DNA from: Actinomycetes bacterium
GTDB taxonomy: Bacteria; Actinomycetota; Actinomycetes; JAHEKZ01
NCBI GenBank assembly: GCA_027117675.1
Contig: JAJAYM010000322.1
Span: 1 to 6,994, forward strand
DNA length: 6,994 nucleotides
Direction of reading: 5' to 3'
The position numbers and the translations under genes are program-made. Of the stretch, positions 1 to 5,879 are shown one piece after another; within the stretch, counting starts at the first letter, position 1; each line of letters begins with the position of its first letter. The notes below the pieces were generated by a model. The model saw only the letters and a program-made list of their open reading frames with translations, searched no databases and was not told the origin of the DNA.

Positions 1-2011
1 CGTGCGCCTGCCGGATCTCGTCCACGATGCGCAGCATGATGTCGTCGATCATGTAGTCCTTGGGGGTGACGACGGCGGCGACGCCCAGTGCCTCGAGAGC
101 GGCCGCATCAGACTCGGAGATGATGCCGCCCACCACCAGGGGGACGTCGCTCAGCCCTGCAGCGCGAACTCGCGTCAGCACCTCAGGAACCAGTTCCATG
201 TGTGAACCGGACAGCACCGACAGCCCCACGACGTGGACGTCCTCCTCCACGGCCGCAGCCGCGATCTGCTCAGGGGTGAGCCGGATTCCTTGGTAGACCA
301 CCTCGAATCCGGCGTCCCTGGCCCGCACGGCGATCTGCTCGGCGCCATTGGAGTGCCCGTCGAGCCCAGGCTTACCGACCAGGAACCGCAGCCGGCCGCC
401 CAGTTCGGACGCCGTCTGTTGCACCGCCGCTCGTACCGCCCCAGCGGATGCCGAGGTGCCGCCTGGCGTGGTCTGCGCCGAGACGCCGGTCGACGCACGG
501 TACTCACCGAAAACACCTCGTAGAGCGTCGGCCCACTCGCCGGTAGTCACCCCGGCCCTCGCACACGAGAGGCTGGCCGACATCAGGTTCTCGCCCGACA
601 CGGCGTCCTTCTCGAGCACCTCGAGCGCCTCGGCAACAACGACCGAGTCTCTACCCGCCCGCCAGCTCGCCAGCGCTGCGACAGCACGTTCCTCGACGTC
701 GGCAGCGACTGTCTCGACCACGTTGCCTAGATCGGCGAGCAACGGATTCGGTTCGGTCGTCGTGAAGCGGTTGAGCCCGACCACGACGTCCTCGCCCGAC
801 TCGATGGCGCGAAGGCGTTCGGCGTGCGACTGCACAAGCGCAGTCTTCATGTACCCGGACTCGACGGCCGCCAGAGCACCGCCCATCTGCTCGATCTGCG
901 CCATCTCTTCGCGCGCTCCAACGACGAGCTCGTCAACCTTGGCGGCGACAACAGGCGACCCTTCAAAGAGGTCGCCGTACTCCAACAGGTCAGACTCGAA
1001 AGCCAACACCTGCTGCATGCGGAGTGACCACTGCTGGTCCCAAGGCCGCGGCAACCCAAGAGCCTCGTTCCACGCCGGCAGCTGAATGGCCCGAGCCCGC
1101 GCATCTTTGGACAGCGTTACGGCGAGCATCTCAAGCATGATGCGCGCCATGTTGTTCTCCGGCTGTGCCTCGGTCAGCCCTAGCGAGTTCACCTGGACGC
1201 CGTACCGAAAGCGCCGCTGCTTTGGGTCGGTGACTCCGTACCGCTCACTGGTGATCTCGTCCCAAAGCTGCACGAAGGCGCGCATCTTGCACATCTCTTC
1301 AACGAACCGCACACCGGCGTTGACGAAGAATGAGATTCGTTGGACGACCTCGCCGAAGCGTTCTGGAGGCACCTGACCGGAGTCGCGCACCGCATCGAGC
1401 ACAGCGATCGCCGTACTGAGCGAGAACGCTAGCTCTTGGACGGGCGTCGCTCCGGCTTCCTGCAGGTGATAGCTACAGATGTTGGTGGGGTTCCACTTGG
1501 GGACGTTCACCACCGAGTACGTGACCATGTCGGTGATCAGCCGCAGGGAAGGACCAGGAGGAAAGACGTACGTGCCTCGCGACAGATACTCCTTGATGAT
1601 GTCGTTCTGCGTCGTTCCCTGAAGCAAGTGCGGGCCGACCCCCTGCTGTTCGGCGGTGACGATGTACAACGACAGCAGCCACATGGCCGTGGAGTTGATC
1701 GTCATCGACGTGTTCATCGCGTCGAGCGGGATTTCCTCCAGCAGCGAACGCATATCTCCCAGGTGAGTGACTGGGACGCCGACCTTGCCGACCTCGCCGC
1801 GGGCGAGCGCGTCGTCTGGGTCATAGCCGGTCTGCGTAGGCAGGTCGAAAGCGATCGACAGGCCAGTCTGGCCCTTGGCCAGGTTCTTTCTGAAGAGCGC
1901 ATTGGACGCGGCGGCCGACGAGTGACCCGCATAGGTGCGCATCACCCAGGGTGGAGTCGCGCTCGGACCAGCAGCAGAGCCGCGAGCAGGGGTTGATGGA
2001 TCGTTCGCCAT
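1..2011 (-). CDS. ecm: Ethylmalonyl-CoA mutase, MeaA/Ecm family (C-terminus cut by window edge)
   Basis: This adenosylcobalamin-dependent mutase most likely interconverts ethylmalonyl-CoA and methylsuccinyl-CoA in the cytoplasm, a step of the ethylmalonyl-CoA pathway. I translated the minus strand from the ATG at 2011; about 670 residues are open to the edge and only a few seem missing. The N-terminal two thirds is the catalytic barrel, with LSIAFDLPTQTGYDPD, MNTSMTINSTAMWLL, LQGTTQNDIIKEYLSRGTY and GGALAAVESGYMK. The C-terminal B12-binding domain shows DxHxxG (D551, H553), SxL (S598) and GG (628-629). Having both domains on one chain, with the MNTSMTIN and TTQNDIIKEYLSRGT wording, fits Ecm better than methylmalonyl-CoA mutase; an isobutyryl-CoA mutase-like activity is a weaker alternative. 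The start is supported by GGAGG five bases upstream. The STAS gene ends 34 bases before it on the same strand, so the two are probably co-transcribed. The symbol meaA is also used. Confidence 0.9.
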   Translation of the reverse strand, partial: MANDPSTPARGSAAGPSATPPWVMRTYAGHSSAAASNALFRKNLAKGQTGLSIAFDLPTQTGYDPDDALARGEVGKVGVPVTHLGDMRSLLEEIPLDAMNTSMTINSTAMWLLSLYIVTAEQQGVGPHLLQGTTQNDIIKEYLSRGTYVFPPGPSLRLITDMVTYSVVNVPKWNPTNICSYHLQEAGATPVQELAFSLSTAIAVLDAVRDSGQVPPERFGEVVQRISFFVNAGVRFVEEMCKMRAFVQLWDEITSERYGVTDPKQRRFRYGVQVNSLGLTEAQPENNMARIMLEMLAVTLSKDARARAIQLPAWNEALGLPRPWDQQWSLRMQQVLAFESDLLEYGDLFEGSPVVAAKVDELVVGAREEMAQIEQMGGALAAVESGYMKTALVQSHAERLRAIESGEDVVVGLNRFTTTEPNPLLADLGNVVETVAADVEERAVAALASWRAGRDSVVVAEALEVLEKDAVSGENLMSASLSCARAGVTTGEWADALRGVFGEYRASTGVSAQTTPGGTSASAGAVRAAVQQTASELGGRLRFLVGKPGLDGHSNGAEQIAVRARDAGFEVVYQGIRLTPEQIAAAAVEEDVHVVGLSVLSGSHMELVPEVLTRVRAAGLSDVPLVVGGIISESDAAALEALGVAAVVTPKDYMIDDIMLRIVDEIRQAH

Positions 2012-2016
2012 CCAAG

Positions 2017-2021
2017 CCTCC
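2017..2021 (-). promoter_or_regulatory. Ribosome binding site of ecm
   Basis: The minus strand reads GGAGG followed by a 5-base spacer (cttgg) and ATG at 2011. This is a canonical Shine-Dalgarno sequence and fixes the mutase start. Confidence 0.8.
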
Positions 2022-2045
2022 GTGAGGTCCCGGTGGAATCGACCC

Positions 2046-2363
2046 TCAGCCTAGCTGAACCGAGCCGCCCTCTGCGGTGACCCTGTCGAGATCGAGCACC
2101 CGGTGCAGACGCGTGACGGCCAGGATTCGCAACACGCGTGGTTGCGGGTCGCAGATCACCAGACGAACGCCGCGCTGGCGCGCTCGGCGATGAGCAGCGA
2201 CGAGCACACCTAGCCCGGCAACATCGAGGCTGACGACGGCTGACGCATCCACCGTCATTTCACCTTCATGGATGGAGTCGAGCGCCACCTGTAAGGCATA
2301 GCGCACGTCTCCCGACGTCGTTGCGTCCACCCGGGACGGCAGTGACACGTCGAATGGGTGCAT
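2046..2363 (-). CDS. STAS-domain protein (anti-sigma factor antagonist-like), lacking the phospho-serine
   Basis: This 105-residue cytoplasmic protein is a single STAS domain. That fold is used by anti-anti-sigma factors such as SpoIIAA and RsbV to bind anti-sigma kinases. It starts MHPFDVSLPSRVDATTSGDV, and the core helix motif is DVAGLGVLVAAHRRARQRG, the usual STAS signature. In SpoIIAA and RsbV the Asp is followed by a serine that the kinase phosphorylates (DSSGLG or DSTGLG). Here those positions are Val and Ala, so that switch looks lost. I chose the ATG at 2363 because GGAGGG precedes it and the STAS fold begins there. An in-frame ATG at 2465 would add 34 Arg/Ser/Gly-rich residues with no recognisable domain. 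It lies between the dehydrogenase and the mutase genes on the same strand. Its partner and target are unknown, and a link to acyl-CoA metabolism is only positional. Confidence 0.85.
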   Translation of the reverse strand: MHPFDVSLPSRVDATTSGDVRYALQVALDSIHEGEMTVDASAVVSLDVAGLGVLVAAHRRARQRGVRLVICDPQPRVLRILAVTRLHRVLDLDRVTAEGGSVQLG

Positions 2364-2367
2364 AGAG

Positions 2368-2373
2368 CCCTCC
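2368..2373 (-). promoter_or_regulatory. Ribosome binding site selecting the short STAS start
   Basis: The minus strand reads GGAGGG, then CTCT, then ATG at 2363. This strong site argues for the short start over the in-frame ATG at 2465. Confidence 0.7.
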
Positions 2374-2392
2374 GAACCCGGATCGGCCGACG

Positions 2393-2413
2393 CCCACGGC
2401 TGTGAGCCGCGGG
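2393..2413 (-). other. Strong RNA hairpin in the dehydrogenase-STAS gap
   Basis: In the minus-strand transcript, bases 2413-2405 pair with 2401-2393 around a 3-base loop (cac). That gives nine pairs, one of them G-U. On the opposite strand the same position would be an A-C mismatch, so the structure fits minus-strand RNA better. It lies about 30 bases before the STAS start codon and has no U-run after it, so it is not a standard intrinsic terminator. Possible roles are an attenuator, an RNA processing or stability element, or none. The structure is seen; the function is inferred. Confidence 0.4.
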
Positions 2414-2506
2414 AGGGAAGTCGTCGACGAACTCCGAGAGGCCGCACGCTAGCGCTGGACGCCATCAGCAGCGGTGAGACACGCCGCTCGAATCTGCCGT
2501 GGTTGC

Positions 2507-2520
2507 CTGACTACGGTCAG
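2507..2520 (-). other. Small hairpin overlapping the dehydrogenase stop codon
   Basis: CTGAC and GTCAG form a perfect 5-base stem around a 4-base loop, and the stem includes the TGA stop at 2517-2519. There is no U-run. A further imperfect hairpin with bulges can be drawn at 2470-2488. Together with 2393-2413 this makes a structured intercistronic gap of 153 bases. There is no other gene candidate in the gap except the rejected upstream extension of the STAS frame. Confidence 0.3.
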
Positions 2521-3380
2521 TAGCTATAGAAACCCTGTCCGGTCTTCCTCCCGAGGACCCCATCGGCCACCATCTTGCGCAGCAGAGGTGGTGCTGCGAA
2601 CGTCTCCCCCGCTGTCTCCGCCGCGATGTTGTCGGCTGCGCTCACCATCACATCGATCCCGACCAGGTCGATGGTCTCCAGCGGCCCCATCGCGTGGCCG
2701 AACCCGAGCCGGCAGGCGGTGTCGACGTCCTCGGCGGTGGCCACCCCCGACTCGACCAGCCGCGCGGCCTCGACGATCAAAGCCGTGATGAGTCGAGTGG
2801 TCACAAATCCGGCGATGTCGCGGTTGACGACGACGCAGGTCTTGCCGACGCGCTCAGCAAAGCCGCGGGCGGTGGCCAGCGTCTCGTCGGTGGTGTGCTG
2901 GCCACGGACCAGCTCGCAAAGCTGCATGAGCGGCACCGGGGAGAAGAAGTGAGTGCCGACCACCCGTTCCGGTCGCCGCGTCACCTTCGCCAACTGCGTG
3001 ATGGGAAGCGCCGACGTGTTCGTGGCCAGCACTGCATCCGGGGCGAGTACTGCGTCCAAGGCTCGAAACACCTCCTGCTTGACCTCCAGTCGCTCGAAGA
3101 CGGCCTCCACGGCGATCGAGGCGCCAGCGAGATCCGCGACTGAGGTCGTCGGGGTGATGCGCTCCAGGATGGCCTCCGAGCTCTCCGTGAGCGCGTCCTT
3201 GGCGGCGAGCTTGTCCAGTGAGGTGGCGATCTCTTGGAGCCCACGGCCCAGCGCATCGGCATCACGGTCGTACAGGTGCACCTGATAGCCCGCCTGGGCG
3301 GAGACTTGGGTGATCCCGGCTCCCATGAGACCTGCTCCGACAACTCCGATCACGTCCACCGCGGGCTCCTCTCGACTCAT
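2517..3380 (-). CDS. 3-hydroxybutyryl-CoA dehydrogenase (3-hydroxyacyl-CoA dehydrogenase family)
   Basis: This cytoplasmic NAD(P)-dependent enzyme should interconvert acetoacetyl-CoA and (S)-3-hydroxybutyryl-CoA. The 287-residue length is typical of single-domain-pair bacterial enzymes such as Hbd/FadB2. The N-terminal Rossmann domain has VIGVVGAGLMGAGI, with the GxGxxG glycines at 15, 17 and 20. NTSALPI (121-127) carries the conserved Ser/Asn region. The catalytic pair is H144 in VGTHFFSPVPLM and E156, with the same 12-residue spacing as the His/Glu pair of the family. The C-terminal domain shows RDIAGFVTTRL, LGFGHAMGPLETIDLVG and the usual ending RKTGQGFYSY. ATG at 3380 has only a weak AGGTG-like site upstream. 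It is the first gene of the minus-strand set leading to the STAS gene and ecm, which suggests a role in the ethylmalonyl-CoA pathway or in butyrate or fatty-acid use. hbdA and fadB2 are common names, but I cannot choose between them. Confidence 0.9.
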   Translation of the reverse strand: MSREEPAVDVIGVVGAGLMGAGITQVSAQAGYQVHLYDRDADALGRGLQEIATSLDKLAAKDALTESSEAILERITPTTSVADLAGASIAVEAVFERLEVKQEVFRALDAVLAPDAVLATNTSALPITQLAKVTRRPERVVGTHFFSPVPLMQLCELVRGQHTTDETLATARGFAERVGKTCVVVNRDIAGFVTTRLITALIVEAARLVESGVATAEDVDTACRLGFGHAMGPLETIDLVGIDVMVSAADNIAAETAGETFAAPPLLRKMVADGVLGRKTGQGFYSY

Positions 3381-3399
3381 CTGTGCACCTGAAGGCTAG

Positions 3400-3435
3400 A
3401 GGTCGGCCACGGGTAGCGCCCCCGAGCAGGTCGGC
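3400..3435. repeat. Paired 8-bp direct repeat in a divergent intergenic region
   Basis: AGGTCGGC occurs at 3400-3407 and again at 3428-3435, 28 bases apart start to start. Both copies lie in the 69-base gap between the divergent starts at 3380 and 3450. Such spacing could suit a regulator binding on nearly the same face of the helix, but an 8-mer repeated in GC-rich DNA can also arise by chance. Confidence 0.25.
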
Positions 3436-3436
3436 G

Positions 3437-3442
3437 CAGAAT
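3437..3442 (+). promoter_or_regulatory. Possible -10 element of the small membrane protein gene
   Basis: CAGAAT keeps the two most conserved -10 bases (A2, T6) and ends 7 bases before the ATG at 3450. No Shine-Dalgarno sequence is visible, so a leaderless mRNA is possible. TAGATT on the opposite strand (3440-3445) overlaps it and could serve the dehydrogenase operon with a leader of about 55-60 bases. Both are weak calls. Confidence 0.3.
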
Positions 3443-3449
3443 CTAAGGC

Positions 3450-3776
3450 ATGCCGACATGGGGTAGCTACTCCTACGTGTACGGGCCAGTGATGGCCCTC
3501 GTCGCCATCGGCATCCTCGTAATCGTGTTGCGCTGGGCCTTCGGGCGGAGCAGCTCCGTCGTCGAGCGCCCACCCATCAGCGGTGACCCCGACCAGTACG
3601 GCCTGCTCGACTCGATCGCCTCACCCGGTACCTACATCGAGGCCGAGATTCTCCGGCAACGGCTAGAGGCAGGCGGCGTCAAAGCTACCGTCGCCATGAC
3701 CAACGACGGGCCACGCGTCATGGTCTGGCCCGCCGACCGGCGCAGAGCCGAGACTGTGCTACGCCGCGCTGGCTAA
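3450..3776 (+). CDS. Small single-pass membrane protein with a DUF2007-like C-terminal region
   Basis: This is a 108-residue protein of unknown function. Residues about 12-28 (VMALVAIGILVIVLRWAF core) form one hydrophobic membrane segment, followed by a basic/Ser stretch (GRSS) and a Pro-containing linker. The tail from about residue 60 has EAEILRQRLEAGGVKATV, then GPRVMVWPADRRRAETVL. This resembles the pattern of the short DUF2007 family (putative signal-transducing domain): an N-terminal helix, a 'G-hydrophobic-A' strand, a 'V-hydrophobic-V' strand and a last helix with A..L. I judge this by pattern only. The tail is probably cytoplasmic, because the residues after the membrane segment are positively charged. 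There is no Shine-Dalgarno site; the start is supported by the in-frame membrane segment and a possible leaderless promoter. It converges with murA, whose stop lies 58 bases away. No functional tie to its neighbours is evident. Confidence 0.75.
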   Translation: MPTWGSYSYVYGPVMALVAIGILVIVLRWAFGRSSSVVERPPISGDPDQYGLLDSIASPGTYIEAEILRQRLEAGGVKATVAMTNDGPRVMVWPADRRRAETVLRRAG

Positions 3777-3804
3777 GATCGCCGTCCATTCCAGACCACC
3801 AGAT

Positions 3805-3828
3805 CGAGAGGATCAAGCAGGCTTCTCG
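3805..3828. terminator. Weak inverted repeat between convergent genes
   Basis: CGAGA (3805-3809) and TCTCG (3824-3828) can pair across a 14-base loop in the 58-base gap between the membrane protein gene and murA, which converge here. The stem is short and no clear T-run follows on either strand, so a bidirectional terminator is only a guess. Confidence 0.2.
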
Positions 3829-3834
3829 GGGGGT

Positions 3835-5142
3835 CTAGCCAAATCCGACCGCTGGCTCGTCCTCCCGGACGACGACGGCGCCAAGAGCGCATAGCTGTTC
3901 ATCGAACTTGGGGTAGCCGCGGTCGATGTGGTGAATCTCACTGACGATCGTCTCGCCCTCGGCGACAAGCCCGGCGATCACGAGCCCAGCTCCTGCCCGA
4001 ATGTCGGGCGTTGTGACCGGGGCTCCCGAGAGCAGCTGACGCCCTCGAACCACCGCATGGTGACCGTCAGTGCGAATGTCGGCACCCAAACGGGCCAGTT
4101 CGTTGACGAAGGAGAAGCGCGACACGTAGACGTTCTCGGTAACCATCGCGGTGCCGGACGCCACTGCGTTGAGGGCCAGCGCCATCGGCAACAGATCAGT
4201 CGGGAACCCCGGAAACGGCAGCGTGACTGCGTCGACGGCCGTGGGGCGGCGGTCCATCATCACCCGGAAGCCGTCGAGGGTCCGATCAACTGATGCTCCG
4301 GCGGTGATCAGCTTGTCGAGAGCGATCTCCAGGTGCGCGGGATCGGCGTTGTGCACCGTCACATCGCCGAGAGTCATCGCCGCAGCCATCGCCCACGTTC
4401 CAGCCACGATGCGGTCGGCCACCGTCACGTGACTGACCGGCTGGAGCGCATCCACTCCCTGCACAACGACCGTCGAGGTGCCAGCGCCGTCGATCTGGGC
4501 ACCCATGTTTTGCAACATCTGGCAGAGATCGACGATTTCCGGTTCGCGGGCGGCGTTGTCGATCTCAGTGCGACCGTCTGCCAGTACGGCAGCCATCACC
4601 AAGTTCTCGGTGGCTCCCACACTCGGGAAGTCGAGCCAGATCGTTGCACCCGTCAGTCGCTTGGCCTTGGCCACGATGAAGCCGTGCTCGTTCTCGACGG
4701 TCGCCCCCATTTTGAGCAGTCCGGCAATGTGGAAGTCGAGCGGACGCGACCCGATCGCGTCGCCACCGGGCAGGGCTACGTCGGCTTCACCGGTCCTGGC
4801 CAACAGTGGACCGAGTACCGCGATCGAGGCCCGCATGCGCCGCACCAGGTCGTAGTCGGCCCGATGATCGATCTTCTCCGGGACGCCGATCGTGAGAGTC
4901 GCTGCATCGCGGTCATGCTGGACATCGCAACCGAGCCGGCGCAGCAGCTCGGACATAATCGCGACGTCCAGGATGTCCGGAACCTCACTCAAGGTTGTGA
5001 CGCCGGGGGCTAGCAGCGCGGCCGCCATCAGCTTGAGCACCGAGTTCTTTGCCCCGGTGACCCGCACGTCCCCGACCAGGCGAGCCCCACCGGTGACCCG
5101 GAACCGCTGAGGACGCGCGATCGCTGCGTTGGCGGTCTCCAC
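3835..5142 (-). CDS. murA: UDP-N-acetylglucosamine 1-carboxyvinyltransferase, Asp-type active site
   Basis: MurA transfers enolpyruvate from PEP to UDP-GlcNAc in the cytoplasm, the first committed step of peptidoglycan synthesis. From the GTG at 5142 the protein has 435 residues, close to the family's 418-450. RFRVTGGARLVGDVRVTGAK carries the substrate lysine (K32). LPGGDAIGSRPLD (124-136) is the catalytic loop, FPTD (D316) matches the catalytic Asp, and HIDRGY lies near the C-terminus. The loop has Asp (D128) where E. coli has Cys115. Cys-to-Asp enzymes, including mycobacterial MurA, stay active but resist fosfomycin, so this protein is predicted to be insensitive. An in-frame ATG at 5427 would add 95 residues unlike MurA that lie antisense to pduO, so I rejected it. 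The GTG sits six bases after a TACGAT -10 element and lacks a ribosome binding site, suggesting leaderless translation. Confidence 0.95.
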   Translation of the reverse strand: METANAAIARPQRFRVTGGARLVGDVRVTGAKNSVLKLMAAALLAPGVTTLSEVPDILDVAIMSELLRRLGCDVQHDRDAATLTIGVPEKIDHRADYDLVRRMRASIAVLGPLLARTGEADVALPGGDAIGSRPLDFHIAGLLKMGATVENEHGFIVAKAKRLTGATIWLDFPSVGATENLVMAAVLADGRTEIDNAAREPEIVDLCQMLQNMGAQIDGAGTSTVVVQGVDALQPVSHVTVADRIVAGTWAMAAAMTLGDVTVHNADPAHLEIALDKLITAGASVDRTLDGFRVMMDRRPTAVDAVTLPFPGFPTDLLPMALALNAVASGTAMVTENVYVSRFSFVNELARLGADIRTDGHHAVVRGRQLLSGAPVTTPDIRAGAGLVIAGLVAEGETIVSEIHHIDRGYPKFDEQLCALGAVVVREDEPAVGFG

Positions 5143-5148
5143 GCGCCC

Positions 5149-5154
5149 ATCGTA
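5149..5154 (-). promoter_or_regulatory. murA: -10 element of murA (leaderless)
   Basis: The minus strand reads TACGAT, then six bases (gggcgc), then the GTG start at 5142. It fits TANNNT and the spacing places transcription start at or next to the G of the start codon. No convincing -35 box is visible, which is common in actinobacteria. Confidence 0.55.
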
Positions 5155-5165
5155 GGTGATCCCCC

Positions 5166-5171
5166 TAGGCT
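5166..5171 (+). promoter_or_regulatory. -10 element of pduO (leaderless)
   Basis: TAGGCT ends seven bases before the ATG at 5179. The bases between (ggccccc) hold no ribosome binding site, so transcription probably starts at or one base before the ATG. This promoter and the murA promoter lie back to back, with their -10 boxes 11 bases apart, so polymerase probably cannot occupy both at once. Confidence 0.5.
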
Positions 5172-5178
5172 GGCCCCC

Positions 5179-5763
5179 ATGGTCAATCTCACCCGGATCT
5201 ATACCCGAACTGGCGACGACGGCACCACTGCCCTTGGCGACATGAGCCGAGTGAGCAAGAACGATCTTCGTCTGCTCGCCTACGCCGACGTGGACGAGGC
5301 CAACTCGGCGATCGGTGTGGTGGTCTCCACACCCGGCCTCGACACTGATCTTGCCGCACTGCTGACGCGGATCCAGAACGACCTGTTCGACGTCGGGGCT
5401 GATCTGTGTACCCCCGTCGTCAAACACCCGGAGTTTGCACCGTTGCGCGTCGAACAGGAGTACGTGGACCGTCTCGAGGCCGCCTGCGACGAGTACAACG
5501 AGCTCCTTGAGCCGCTGCGCTCATTCGTGCTTCCGGGCGGCACTACCGCGGCTGCCCACCTGCACGTTGCCCGGACGGTGGTGCGCCGCGCCGAGCGGAG
5601 CACGTGGGCGGCGCTGGCTCAACACGGTGATTCGATGAGCCAGCTAACCGCCACTTACCTGAACCGGCTGAGCGACCTGCTGTTCATCCTCGGCCGGGTT
5701 GCCAACCTTCCTGGGCACGGGGGTGCCGGCGACCTGCTGTGGAAGCCGGGCGGCGAGCGCTGA
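5179..5763 (+). CDS. pduO: Corrinoid (cob(I)alamin) adenosyltransferase, PduO type
   Basis: This enzyme moves the adenosyl group of ATP to cob(I)alamin, making adenosylcobalamin in the cytoplasm. The 194-residue length is normal for a stand-alone PduO-type protein. The N-terminal ATP-binding motif is TRIYTRTGDDGTTALGD (5-21). It is followed by AYADVDEANSAIG (34-46), FVLPGG (116-121), the Arg-rich helix ARTVVRRAER (131-140) and YLNRLSDLLFILGR (160-173), all hallmarks of the family. It matches what I recall of the mycobacterial Rv1314c protein, which likewise sits next to murA. The ATG at 5179 puts the nucleotide motif at the extreme N-terminus, as expected, and appears leaderless. The product is the cofactor needed by the ethylmalonyl-CoA mutase encoded about 3 kb away on the other strand, though the two genes are not in one operon. 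The symbol is used by family; cobO-like names also occur in annotations. Confidence 0.95.
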   Translation: MVNLTRIYTRTGDDGTTALGDMSRVSKNDLRLLAYADVDEANSAIGVVVSTPGLDTDLAALLTRIQNDLFDVGADLCTPVVKHPEFAPLRVEQEYVDRLEAACDEYNELLEPLRSFVLPGGTTAAAHLHVARTVVRRAERSTWAALAQHGDSMSQLTATYLNRLSDLLFILGRVANLPGHGGAGDLLWKPGGER

Positions 5764-5780
5764 CTCGCGCTCCGATCGCC

Positions 5781-5798
5781 CAGCATCGAGGCATGCTG
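5781..5798 (+). terminator. Hairpin downstream of pduO, possible terminator
   Basis: CAGCAT (5781-5786) and ATGCTG (5793-5798) pair perfectly around a 6-base loop (cgaggc), 18 bases after the pduO stop. Past a bulged C, two more C-G pairs are possible. No T-run follows, so termination is uncertain. The rest of the 116-base convergent gap (5764-5879) shows no gene. Confidence 0.35.
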
Positions 5799-5879
5799 CG
5801 GGAGGTAGTGCTATCACGCCACTTCCTGCCGCATACCTCGACATCACGCTGCGACTGCTTGGTAGTTCAGCGGGTCTTC

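Noticed and set aside
348..1085. A 245-codon open frame on the plus strand, and others at 1436-1996 and 4333-5013
   Set aside because: They lie antisense to the mutase and murA, have Ser/Arg/His-rich or otherwise low-information translations and no domain. They are by-products of GC-rich codon bias in the real genes.
2364..2465. 34-residue N-terminal extension of the STAS protein
   Set aside because: The extension is Arg/Ser/Gly-rich without a domain, and a strong GGAGGG site precedes the ATG at 2363.
2474..3285. Plus-strand open frames at 2474-2788, 2575-2952, 2694-3143 and 2953-3285
   Set aside because: All are antisense to the well-supported 3-hydroxybutyryl-CoA dehydrogenase and show no recognisable motif.
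3777..3834. AGACC (3793-3797) and GGTCT (3832-3836) as a terminator stem, and clustered GATC sites
   Set aside because: The stem is five bases with a 34-base loop and no T-run, and GATC is too short to be significant here.
5143..5427. N-terminal 95-residue extension of murA from an ATG at 5427
   Set aside because: It runs antisense through the start of pduO and does not resemble MurA, whereas the GTG at 5142 gives a normal-length protein with a well-placed -10 element.
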